Source of the DNA: Nonomuraea coxensis DSM 45129
GTDB taxonomy: Bacteria > Actinomycetota > Actinomycetes > Streptosporangiales > Streptosporangiaceae
Direction: 5' to 3'
DNA: 64,000 bases
Assembly: GCF_019397265.1 (NCBI RefSeq)
Contig: NZ_CP068985.1
Coordinates: forward strand, 3,390,501 to 3,454,500
This document shows positions 57,668-64,000 of this stretch, piece after piece (position 1 is the stretch's first letter; each line of letters begins with the position of its first letter). The notes under the pieces are model-generated. The model was not told the origin of the DNA and made no database searches. It saw only the letters and a program-made list of their open reading frames with translations. The position numbers and the translations under genes were made by a program.

Positions 57668-59607
57668 TCAACAGGCGAAGCACCCCGTCCGGTGATGGAC
57701 GCGGTCGTGGACGCACCGGCGGCTCGGACCGAAGTGCCGGCCGTGGCGGGCGTCCCGCCTTCCGCACGGAGCGCGACGACCGCGGGTACGGCGGCCGGAC
57801 GTCCGGCGACCGCGACCGGTCCTACGGCGACCGTGACCGCGGCCGGTCGGCCGGCGACCGCTCGTACGGCGGTGACCGTGACAACCGTGGCTACGGCCGC
57901 GACTCCGGCGGCGACGGCCGGCCTTCGCGCGACTCCCTCCGCGCCGACCGCGGGGGCTCCCGCGCCCGGTACGGCGGACGTGACGGCGCGAGCGAGGGCC
58001 GCTACCCCCGAGATGACCGAAACCGCCGCGATGACCGTTACGCCGGCGACCGCGGCGGCGACCGTGACCGCGGCTCCTGGCCGCGCGGCGACCGCGACGA
58101 CCGGCCCGCCCGTGCCGACCGGGACGGCGGGTACTCCCGGGACGACCGCTCCGACCGCTCCGACCGGCCTGACAGGTACGGTCGCAGCGCCCGCGCCGAG
58201 CGCCCGCGCGGCGAAGGCTTCGGCGGCCCCCGGGGCGACCGTGACCGCGACCGATCCGGCGACCGCTCGTACGGTGGTGACCGGTCAGGTGAGCGGGGCG
58301 GCAACCGGGGCTGGGACCGCGACCGCGACGGTAACCGCGGCGGCTACCGAGCCGACCGCCCCGAGCGCCGCACCGACCGGTCCACCGACCGCCCCGAGCG
58401 GCGGACGGATCGTTTCGGTGACCGTCCTGAGCGGCGTACGGATCGGTTCGGTGACCGTCCTGAGCGGCGTACCGACCGGTTCGGTGACCGTTCTGAGGGG
58501 CGTGGCGAGCGGTTCGGTGAGCGTTCCGAGGGGCGTGGCTACCGGTCGGATGACCGGGGCGGCTACCGGTCCGAGCGGGGCGGGGGCCGTTCCGAGCAGG
58601 GCGCGCCCCGCGAGGCGGGGTCGACCCGTTCCCGCTACGGCAGGCGTGACGGCGACGCGCCCCGCGGCGTCGTACGGGCGAACGCCCGTGGCGGCAGGCG
58701 CGACGACGTCCAGACGATCGGCAGGGCCGGCAGGACCGGCGGGCCGGGAGGCGGCGCGTCCGGTGACCGCAAGGGTCCCGGCAGCCCCCAGCAGGCCCGG
58801 ATCAAGGCGGGCCGCCAGCCCATCCGCGACCGCGACCTGTTCCCCGAGGGCTACACCGACGAGCGTGACACCACCGAGGTCCCGGACGGCGTCCGGCTGC
58901 AGAAGGTGCTCGCGCAGGCGGGCGTGGCCAGCCGCAGGGCGTGCGAGGAGATGATCGGCGAGGGCCGCGTCACGGTGAACGGCCAGGTCGTACGGCGCTT
59001 CGGCGCCAAGGTCGACCCGGCCAAGCAGGTCATCCATGTGGACGGCAAGCGCATCCCGACGGCCCCCGACCTGGTCTACTACGCGCTGAACAAGCCCATC
59101 GGCGTCGTGTCCACCATGGAGGACCCGCAGGGCCGCCCGTGCCTGGCCGACTTCGTCCAGGAGCTGGCGCCGAGGCTGTTCCACGTGGGCCGGCTCGACA
59201 CCGAGACCGAGGGCCTGCTGCTGCTCACCAACGACGGCGAGCTGGCCAACCGGCTCACCCACCCGAGTTACGGCGTGCAGAAGAAGTACTGGGCGAAGGT
59301 GCCCGGCCCGATCCCGAGGGACCTCGGGCGGCGGCTCAAGCAGGGCATCGAGCTGGAGGACGGCCTCGCCAGGGCCGACAGCTTCGCCATCGTGCAGGAG
59401 CACGCCCAGCAGGCGCTGGTCGAGGTCGTCCTGCACGAGGGGCGCAAGCACGTCGTCAGGCGGATGCTGGAGGAGGCGGGGCACCGGGTCATCGACCTGG
59501 CCAGGATCGAGTTCGGCCCGGTGAAGCTGGGCCGCACCAAGCCCGGCACGATCCGCGCGCTGACCCTGAAAGAGGTCGGCGAGCTGTACGCGGCCGTGAA
59601 GCTGTAA
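57664..59607 (+). CDS. rluB: RluB-type 23S rRNA pseudouridine synthase with a 390-residue RG/DR-rich N-terminus
   Basis: 647 residues, about 2.5 times the usual length. Residues 1-390 are low-complexity Arg/Gly/Asp/Ser/Tyr (DRDRSYGDRDRGRS-type), including 11-residue repeats at 231-290, and should be disordered and RNA-binding. An S4 domain follows (RLQKVLAQAGVASRRACEEMIGEGRVTVNGQVV). The RsuA/RluB catalytic domain has Asp512 in GRLDTETEGLL as nucleophile and KKYWAKV/GRKHVVRRMLEEAG as conserved RNA-contact elements. It modifies a uridine in the 23S rRNA. GTG start overlaps scpB by 4 bp. Confidence 0.93.
   Translation: MINRRSTPSGDGRGRGRTGGSDRSAGRGGRPAFRTERDDRGYGGRTSGDRDRSYGDRDRGRSAGDRSYGGDRDNRGYGRDSGGDGRPSRDSLRADRGGSRARYGGRDGASEGRYPRDDRNRRDDRYAGDRGGDRDRGSWPRGDRDDRPARADRDGGYSRDDRSDRSDRPDRYGRSARAERPRGEGFGGPRGDRDRDRSGDRSYGGDRSGERGGNRGWDRDRDGNRGGYRADRPERRTDRSTDRPERRTDRFGDRPERRTDRFGDRPERRTDRFGDRSEGRGERFGERSEGRGYRSDDRGGYRSERGGGRSEQGAPREAGSTRSRYGRRDGDAPRGVVRANARGGRRDDVQTIGRAGRTGGPGGGASGDRKGPGSPQQARIKAGRQPIRDRDLFPEGYTDERDTTEVPDGVRLQKVLAQAGVASRRACEEMIGEGRVTVNGQVVRRFGAKVDPAKQVIHVDGKRIPTAPDLVYYALNKPIGVVSTMEDPQGRPCLADFVQELAPRLFHVGRLDTETEGLLLLTNDGELANRLTHPSYGVQKKYWAKVPGPIPRDLGRRLKQGIELEDGLARADSFAIVQEHAQQALVEVVLHEGRKHVVRRMLEEAGHRVIDLARIEFGPVKLGRTKPGTIRALTLKEVGELYAAVKL
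58354..58551 (+). repeat. 33-bp in-frame tandem repeats in the rluB gene
   Basis: Six units starting at 58354, 58387, 58420, 58453, 58486 and 58519 encode DRPERRTDRFG and variants (the last ones RSEGRGERFG). The middle copies are almost identical at DNA level, a sign of recent expansion. Confidence 0.85.
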
Positions 59608-59622
59608 TCTGTCCGAACGCAG

Positions 59623-59654
59623 GAGCCCGTGCGTGCTTTGTCCCGTACGGGCTC
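59623..59654 (+). terminator. Hairpin between rluB and aroH
   Basis: GAGCCCGT and ACGGGCTC form an 8-bp stem with a 16-nt loop. It may partly terminate or attenuate the long core operon before the aromatic amino acid genes; the loop contains no leader peptide. Confidence 0.4.
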
Positions 59655-59682
59655 TCCCGCTTGTCAGAAGGGGACGAACCAC

Positions 59683-60042
59683 ATGGTGCGGGCGGTCCGT
59701 GGGGCGATCCAGGTGGACGCCGACGATCGTGACTCGATCATCGAGGGCACGACCGAGCTGGTGAGCACGCTCATGGAGCGCAACCGGCTGACCACGGACG
59801 ACGTGATCAGCGTGCTGTTCACGGCCACGCCCGACCTGACGGCGGAGTTTCCCGCGCTGGCGGCGCGCAAGCTGGGCTTCCACGAGGTGCCGCTGATCTG
59901 CTGCTCCGAGATAGGCGTGCCGGGCGCGCTGCCCCGCGTCGTCCGCCTCATGGCCCACATCGAGACCGACCGGCCCCGTTCGGAGATCCACCACGTCTAT
60001 CTGCGGGGCGCCGTCGCCCTCCGCCAGGACATCGCCCAGTAA
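59683..60042 (+). CDS. aroH: Chorismate mutase, AroH class
   Basis: 119 residues, the length of the trimeric AroH class found in Bacillus and actinobacteria: MVRAVRGAIQVDADDRDSIIEGTTELVSTLMERN with Arg6 and Glu-type active-site residues, SVLFTATPDLTAEFPALAAR, PLICCSEIGVPGALPRVVRLM. It converts chorismate to prephenate in the cytoplasm. ATG at 59683 with AAGGGG upstream. tyrA follows 39 bp later, so the two steps toward tyrosine are encoded together. Confidence 0.95.
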   Translation: MVRAVRGAIQVDADDRDSIIEGTTELVSTLMERNRLTTDDVISVLFTATPDLTAEFPALAARKLGFHEVPLICCSEIGVPGALPRVVRLMAHIETDRPRSEIHHVYLRGAVALRQDIAQ

Positions 60043-60081
60043 GCCCCGGCCAGGGGCGGCCCGACACACCAGGACATCCAG

Positions 60082-61170
60082 ATGGAACTACGCACCGTGC
60101 TCGTCGTCGGCACCGGTCTCATCGGCACCAGCACCGCGCTGGCGCTGCGCAGGCACGGCGTGCGGGTCCTGCTCGCCGATCGCGACCCCGGCGCCGTACG
60201 GCTGGCGCGCGAGCTCGGCGCGGGCGAGGAGTGGGCGCCGGAGACCCCGCCCGAGGAGGGCGTGGACCTGGCGGTGATCGCGGTGCCTCCGGCGTTCGTG
60301 GCGAACGAGCTGCTGGAGCTGCAGCGGCACGGCGCCGCCCGCTTCTACACCGACGTGGCGAGCGTCAAGGCCGAGCCCATCGACCGGGCCAGGCGGCTCG
60401 GCTGCGACCTGTCGTCCTATGTCGCCTCGCACCCGCTCGCCGGGCGGGAGCGGAGCGGCCCGGGCGCGGCCCGCGAGGACCTGTTCCTGGGCCGCCCGTG
60501 GGCGTTGTGCCCCACCGAGGAAGCCGCTCCCGGGGCGAAGGCCGCCGTGCTGCGGCTGGCGGAGCTGTGCGGGGCGAACCCGGTCGAGGTCGGCGCGGTC
60601 GAGCATGACCGGGCGGTGGCCGTCGTGTCCCACGCGCCGCACGTCACGGCCTCCGCCGTGGCCGCGCGGCTGGCCGACACCACGGACGTCGCGCTCGGCC
60701 TGGCCGGTCAGGGCGTCCGTGACGTCACCAGGATCGCCGGCAGCGACCCCGGCCTGTGGCTCGGCATCCTGTCCGGCAACGCGGCCCCGGTCGCCGAGGT
60801 GCTGGAGGCCGTCGCCCGGGACCTCACCGAGGCCGCCGGCGCGCTGCGCGCCCTGGCGGACGGCGACGGCACCGCCATGCAGGACATCACGCAGCTCCTC
60901 AAGCGGGGTGTCGCCGGGCACGACCGCATTCCGGGCAAGCACGGCGGGCCCGCCTCGGCGTACGCGGTGGTGCAGGTGGTCATCGGCGACCGTCCCGGTC
61001 AGCTCGCCCGCCTGTTCCAGGTGTGCGACGAGGTCGGGGTCAACGTCGAGGACGTCCGGCTGGAGCACGCGCCCGGGTTGCCGCTGGGCGTCGCCGAGCT
61101 GTCGGTGCAGCCCGACGCCGCGGCCTCGCTCGTCGAGGCGCTGCGCGACCGGGGCTGGCAGCTCCCCTGA
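60082..61170 (+). CDS. tyrA: Prephenate dehydrogenase
   Basis: 362 residues. Rossmann start VLVVGTGLIGTSTALALRRHGVRVLLADRD, then the helical dehydrogenase domain (SYVASHPLAGRERSGPGAAREDLFLGRPWALCP with the catalytic His; EHDRAVAVVSHAPHVTASAVA). A C-terminal ACT domain is at about 296-362 (AYAVVQVVIGDRPGQLARLFQVCDEVGVNVEDVRLEHAPG). It makes 4-hydroxyphenylpyruvate from prephenate with NAD; the ACT domain probably gives tyrosine feedback. It ends the long plus-strand core run. Confidence 0.95.
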   Translation: MELRTVLVVGTGLIGTSTALALRRHGVRVLLADRDPGAVRLARELGAGEEWAPETPPEEGVDLAVIAVPPAFVANELLELQRHGAARFYTDVASVKAEPIDRARRLGCDLSSYVASHPLAGRERSGPGAAREDLFLGRPWALCPTEEAAPGAKAAVLRLAELCGANPVEVGAVEHDRAVAVVSHAPHVTASAVAARLADTTDVALGLAGQGVRDVTRIAGSDPGLWLGILSGNAAPVAEVLEAVARDLTEAAGALRALADGDGTAMQDITQLLKRGVAGHDRIPGKHGGPASAYAVVQVVIGDRPGQLARLFQVCDEVGVNVEDVRLEHAPGLPLGVAELSVQPDAAASLVEALRDRGWQLP

Positions 61171-61239
61171 TCTGCCCGGGCTCCGGCGGGGTGCGCGACG
61201 GGTGCCGGCGGCCCGCCGCGCACGCTGGTCACCGCTCGG

Positions 61240-61434
61240 TCACTTCTTGGTGACCGCCTGGCTGACGGCGTTGGGGCCGTCGTACTCGCGGTCCGGCATG
61301 TTCTCCAGGGCCTTGACGATGTCGTCGTCCGCTCCGTGGTCGCGGGCGGCCTGGACCAGGTCGTTCTTGCTGGCGGGGTAGTCCACGCCGCTCAGGTGCT
61401 TCTGGAGCTGGATCGGGTTCGGTGCTGTACTCAT
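61240..61434 (-). CDS. DUF2795 small protein
   Basis: 64 residues. NPIQLQKHLSGVDYPASKNDLVQAARDHGADDDIVKALENMPDREYDGPNAVSQAV is the complete DUF2795 domain, a short helical fold found mainly in actinobacteria and without known function. It lies between tyrA (convergent) and a glycosyltransferase gene on the same strand (50-bp gap). Confidence 0.88.
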   Translation of the reverse strand: MSTAPNPIQLQKHLSGVDYPASKNDLVQAARDHGADDDIVKALENMPDREYDGPNAVSQAVTKK

Positions 61435-61484
61435 ATCGGCCTGCTGCCCGTCGTGCAGGGGAGGTAACAGCGGGCGCCGCGACG

Positions 61485-62330
61485 TCAGCCGCCGGTGCGT
61501 TCCAGGAGGCGGCGGTCGCGTTCGACGGCCGGGGGGAGGGCGCGGCGGGCGGCCAGCGCCCGCGGCAGGCGGGGTACGGCCGTGCGCAGCCCCTCCCAGC
61601 CCGCGGGTCCACGGCGCAGCGCGGCGAGGAGCCGGCGGGCCACCACCCTCCAGGGGCGGCGCAGGACCGCCGTGAGGACGGAGTTCCGCGCGGCCAGCAC
61701 CTGGCGTCCCCGGGGGTCCTTGGGCGGTGACGGGTGGTGGTGGGCCACGACGTCGCCCACGTACGCGAGGCCCCATCCGCGCGCCGCCAGGTCGACCGCC
61801 AGCCGTTCCTCCTCCCCGAAGAAGAAGATCACGTCGTCGAACCCGCCCGCCTCCAGGAACGCCTCCCGCCGCACCACGACGCCGCACGCCAGGAAGCCCA
61901 GCACGCTCGGCCCCGGCAGGTCCGGCTCGGCGCCGAGCGGCGAGTGCGCCATCTGCTCGGACACGGGGTCCAGCCGCTCCTCGGGTCCCACGAGCACGCG
62001 CGCCCCCAGGACGGCCAGCCGCGGGTGCGCGTCCAGCACGTCGGCCGCCCGTTCGAGCGCGCCCGGCGCCCACCAGGAGTCGTCGTCGGCGAAGGCCACG
62101 TACGGCGTCTCCGCCAGGCGCACGCCGATGTTGCGGGCGGGCGCCCCCAGGTTCTCGCCCGCCTCGACCACCTGGACGTCGGGGAAGTGCTTGCGGACGA
62201 AGCCCGCCGTCCCGTCGGACGAGCCGTTGTCGACGAGGATCACGGGGCGCGGATGGCGGGGGAGCGAGCGGGCCAGCGCTCGCAGGCGGTCCTTGCTGGC
62301 GACCACGACCGTGACGCGGGCTTCACTCAC
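61485..62330 (-). CDS. Family 2 glycosyltransferase
   Basis: 281 residues from GTG at 62330. GT-A fold: VTVVVASKDRLRALARSL, ILVDNGSSDGTAGFV, GENLGAPARNIGVRLAETPYVAFADDDSWW (the DDD is the metal-binding DxD), then VVVRREAFLEAGGFDDVIFFFGEEERLAVDLAARGWGLAYV, where the E-E region is the catalytic base. The C-terminus is basic and helical without a membrane anchor. The acceptor is unknown; the gene is likely horizontally shuffled. An upstream in-frame TTG is possible. Confidence 0.88.
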   Translation of the reverse strand: MSEARVTVVVASKDRLRALARSLPRHPRPVILVDNGSSDGTAGFVRKHFPDVQVVEAGENLGAPARNIGVRLAETPYVAFADDDSWWAPGALERAADVLDAHPRLAVLGARVLVGPEERLDPVSEQMAHSPLGAEPDLPGPSVLGFLACGVVVRREAFLEAGGFDDVIFFFGEEERLAVDLAARGWGLAYVGDVVAHHHPSPPKDPRGRQVLAARNSVLTAVLRRPWRVVARRLLAALRRGPAGWEGLRTAVPRLPRALAARRALPPAVERDRRLLERTGG

Positions 62331-62407
62331 ATCAGTGCACTTACCGCCCAAAACACCCTTAGTCCCGAAATAGCGGTTGAAGAACCGGCGGCGGAGGCGT
62401 AGAAAGG

Positions 62408-62445
62408 TCGGTAACAACGTTACCGAGCAGAAACGGCGTTACCGA
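62408..62445. promoter_or_regulatory. Palindrome plus extra half-site before the TetR gene (candidate operator)
   Basis: TCGGTAAC (62408-62415), AAC, GTTACCGA (62419-62426) is a perfect 8-bp dyad. The half-site GTTACCGA recurs at 62438-62445, two bases before the ATG. Binding here would block the TetR-carotenoid oxygenase transcript, so autoregulation is likely. Confidence 0.75.
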
Positions 62446-62447
62446 GC

Positions 62448-63173
62448 ATGGCGACCGCGTACCAGCAGGCACAGCGAGAAGGGCAGGGCGTCGTCAGGAC
62501 GGCGATCCTCGACACCGCCACGCGCCTGCTCGTCACCGAAGGGCCGGGCGCGCTCACCGTCCGGCGCATCGCGGGCGAGGCCGGCTGCTCCACCAAGGTC
62601 ATCTACACGCTGTTCGGCGGCAAGGACGGGCTGGTCGAGGCGCTGTGGTTGGAGGGGTTCGCCCGGTTCGAGCGCCGGCTGCGCGCCGGCGCCCACCGCC
62701 ACCCCCTGGCGAACGTCCTCGCCGACCCGCCGGCCGACCCCCTGGCCGACCTGCGGGCCGGGCTCGACTCCTACCGTGAGTACGCGCTCGCCGAGCCCGA
62801 CTACTACCGCGTCATGTTCCAGGGCGCGGTCCCCGGGTTCAGCCCGGGGCCGGAGGCCGTGGCGGCCGCGCGGCGCGCGTTCGACCTGCTCGTCCACGCC
62901 GTACGGGCGTGCCTGGAGCAGGGCCTGCTGCGCGGCGGCACCGCCCGCGAGATCGCCGACCTGCTCTGGATGGCCGTCCACGGCGCCGTCAGCCTGGAGA
63001 TCACCGGCTTCTTCGCCCCGCCCGAGTCCGCCGGGCGCTACCGCGCCCTGTACTCCGCCGTGCTCGCCCCCTTCCTGCTGCCGCCCGGCCTGCCCGACGA
63101 CGAACTCGGTGAGCCCGGCGGCGAACCCCGCGAACTGCCGTACGAGGAGTCCGCAGAGAGGACCGCGTCATGA
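62448..63173 (+). CDS. TetR-family transcriptional regulator
   Basis: 241 residues. HTH region RTAILDTATRLLVTEGPGALTVRRIAGEAGCSTKVIYTLFGGKDGLVEALW (17-67), then a helical ligand domain of the TetR_C_33/WHG-like kind (YREYALAEPDYYRVMFQGAVPGF; LLWMAVHGAVSLEITGFF). Its end overlaps the carotenoid oxygenase start by 4 bp (ATGA), so the two are co-translated and the regulator probably responds to a lipophilic substrate or product of that enzyme. The ATG lies inside the candidate operator region. Confidence 0.92.
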   Translation: MATAYQQAQREGQGVVRTAILDTATRLLVTEGPGALTVRRIAGEAGCSTKVIYTLFGGKDGLVEALWLEGFARFERRLRAGAHRHPLANVLADPPADPLADLRAGLDSYREYALAEPDYYRVMFQGAVPGFSPGPEAVAAARRAFDLLVHAVRACLEQGLLRGGTAREIADLLWMAVHGAVSLEITGFFAPPESAGRYRALYSAVLAPFLLPPGLPDDELGEPGGEPRELPYEESAERTAS

Positions 63174-64000
63174 CCACCACCCCGTTCAGGGACGGCTTCG
63201 CACCCGTGACCGAGGAGGTCACCGCCTTCGACCTGGAGGTGACCGGCCGCATCCCGGCCGTGCTCAACGGCCGTTTCCTGCGCAACGGCCCCAACCCGCT
63301 CAGCCTCGACGACCCGCACGCCTCCCACCTGTTCCTCGGCGAGGGCATGGTGCACGGGGTGCGGCTGCGCGACGGCCGCGCCGAGTGGTACCGCAACCGG
63401 TGGGTGCGCAGCGCGTCGGTCGCCCGCCGGCTCGGCGAGCCGGTCCGTCCTGGGCCCGTGCACGCGGGCATGGACTTCGCGCCCAACACGCACGTCATCG
63501 GGCTGGCCGGGCGCACGTTCGCGACCGTGGAGGCGGGCGCGCTGCCGTACGAGCTGAGCTACGAGCTGGAGACGATCGGCAGCTGCGACTTCGGCGGCGG
63601 GCTGCCGGGCGGGTTCGCCGCCCACACCCACGCCGACCCGGTCACCGGCGAGCTGCACGCGGTCGCGTACTTCTTCGGCTGGGACCACCACCAGCACCTC
63701 GTCCTCGGCCCCGACGGCACGGTGCGGCAGGTGCGCGACATCCCGATCGCCGACGCGCCGATGCTGCACGACTTCGCCCTCACCGAGCGCTACGTCGTCC
63801 TCTACGACCTGCCGGTCACGTTCAGCATGGAGCACGCCGAGAAGGGCGCTCCGCTGCCGTACGCCTGGAACGAGGCCCACGGCGCCCGGATCGGCCTGCT
63901 GCCCCGCGCCGGCGGCGAGACGCGCTGGTTCGACGTGGAGCCGTGCTGGGTCTTCCACACGGTCAACGCCTACGACGACGGCGACGAGGTGGTGGTGGAC
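63170..64000 (+). CDS. Carotenoid oxygenase (RPE65/CCD family), 3' partial
   Basis: The first 277 codons are open to the window edge. FRDGFAPVTEEVTAFDLEVTGRIPAVLNGRFLRNGPNPLS is the typical start of bacterial carotenoid/stilbene cleavage oxygenases. Iron-ligand histidines are seen in AAHTHADPVTGELHAV, in MLHDFALTERYVVLYDLPV and in WVFHTVNAYDDGDEVVVD; the fourth lies beyond the window. It should cleave a double bond of a carotenoid, apocarotenoid or stilbene with O2 and non-heme iron. It overlaps the TetR gene by 4 bp. No carotenoid synthesis genes are visible. Confidence 0.9.
   Translation, partial: MTTTPFRDGFAPVTEEVTAFDLEVTGRIPAVLNGRFLRNGPNPLSLDDPHASHLFLGEGMVHGVRLRDGRAEWYRNRWVRSASVARRLGEPVRPGPVHAGMDFAPNTHVIGLAGRTFATVEAGALPYELSYELETIGSCDFGGGLPGGFAAHTHADPVTGELHAVAYFFGWDHHQHLVLGPDGTVRQVRDIPIADAPMLHDFALTERYVVLYDLPVTFSMEHAEKGAPLPYAWNEAHGARIGLLPRAGGETRWFDVEPCWVFHTVNAYDDGDEVVVD

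Noticed and set aside
57692-58954. 420-codon Ala/Thr/Pro-rich second frame inside rluB
   Set aside because: Explained by the repeated Arg/Asp/Gly codons of the main frame; no ribosome binding site. Kept only as a side remark in a finding.
59623-59682. Trp/Phe/Tyr leader peptide attenuator before aroH
   Set aside because: The hairpin is present but no short reading frame with aromatic codons precedes it.

Overview
This window comes from a high-GC actinobacterium. The very GC-rich third codon positions, the frequent GTG starts, the lipobox lipoproteins and the gene order (ANTAR regulator, liv cluster, polA, rpsA, coaE, uvrB) fit Streptosporangiaceae; a Nonomuraea-like organism is my best guess, but the sequence alone cannot settle genus. 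About 60 protein genes are supported. I saw no rRNA, tRNA or CRISPR array.

Region 1 (1-9.5 kb) is a branched-chain amino acid uptake locus. Two paralogous substrate-binding lipoproteins face right, and a livH-livM-livG-livF operon faces left. LivH carries an unusual secreted-type domain at its N-terminus. Region 2 (9.5-17.6 kb) is core: polA, a polysaccharide deacetylase, rpsA, an epoxide hydrolase, a GNAT and coaE. Region 3 (17.6-34 kb) is an accessory block set between coaE and uvrB, which lie close together in many actinobacteria. It holds an SDR/TetR pair, a 1859-residue TIR / degenerate phosphoesterase / NACHT / pentapeptide / WD40 protein, a permease, a three-gene module (two-TM protein, cupin, inositol-monophosphatase-like), and a three-gene membrane-scaffold operon (two SPFH proteins and Spo0M) facing a small HTH protein. 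Region 4 (34-43 kb) starts with uvrB and continues with regulator/enzyme pairs (PadR/hydrolase, MerR/metallo-beta-lactamase fold), a Uma2 nuclease and a decayed IS200/IS605-type element with an intact-looking TnpB. Region 5 (43-51.4 kb) holds SDR and hydrolase genes, a choline-kinase-like gene beside an FAD/GcvT demethylating oxidase and a GntR regulator, a nitronate monooxygenase and a hexapeptide acyltransferase. Region 6 (51.5-61.2 kb) is a tightly overlapping core run: pyrG, nudix, xerD, parA, scpA, scpB, rluB, aroH, tyrA. Region 7 (61.2-64 kb) holds a DUF2795 protein, a glycosyltransferase, and a TetR gene overlapping a carotenoid oxygenase that runs off the right edge.

The best candidate for an undescribed system is the TIR-NACHT-WD40 protein at 20148-25727. 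By domain logic it is a self-contained NLR-like sensor/effector, and it contains an embedded phosphoesterase-like domain that has lost most of its metal ligands. The two-TM/cupin/phosphatase module next to it is the second candidate. Regulatory signals are unusually readable: perfect dyads between four regulators and their neighbours, and TANNNT hexamers exactly 6 nt before several start codons that lack a clear ribosome binding site, which suggests leaderless transcripts.
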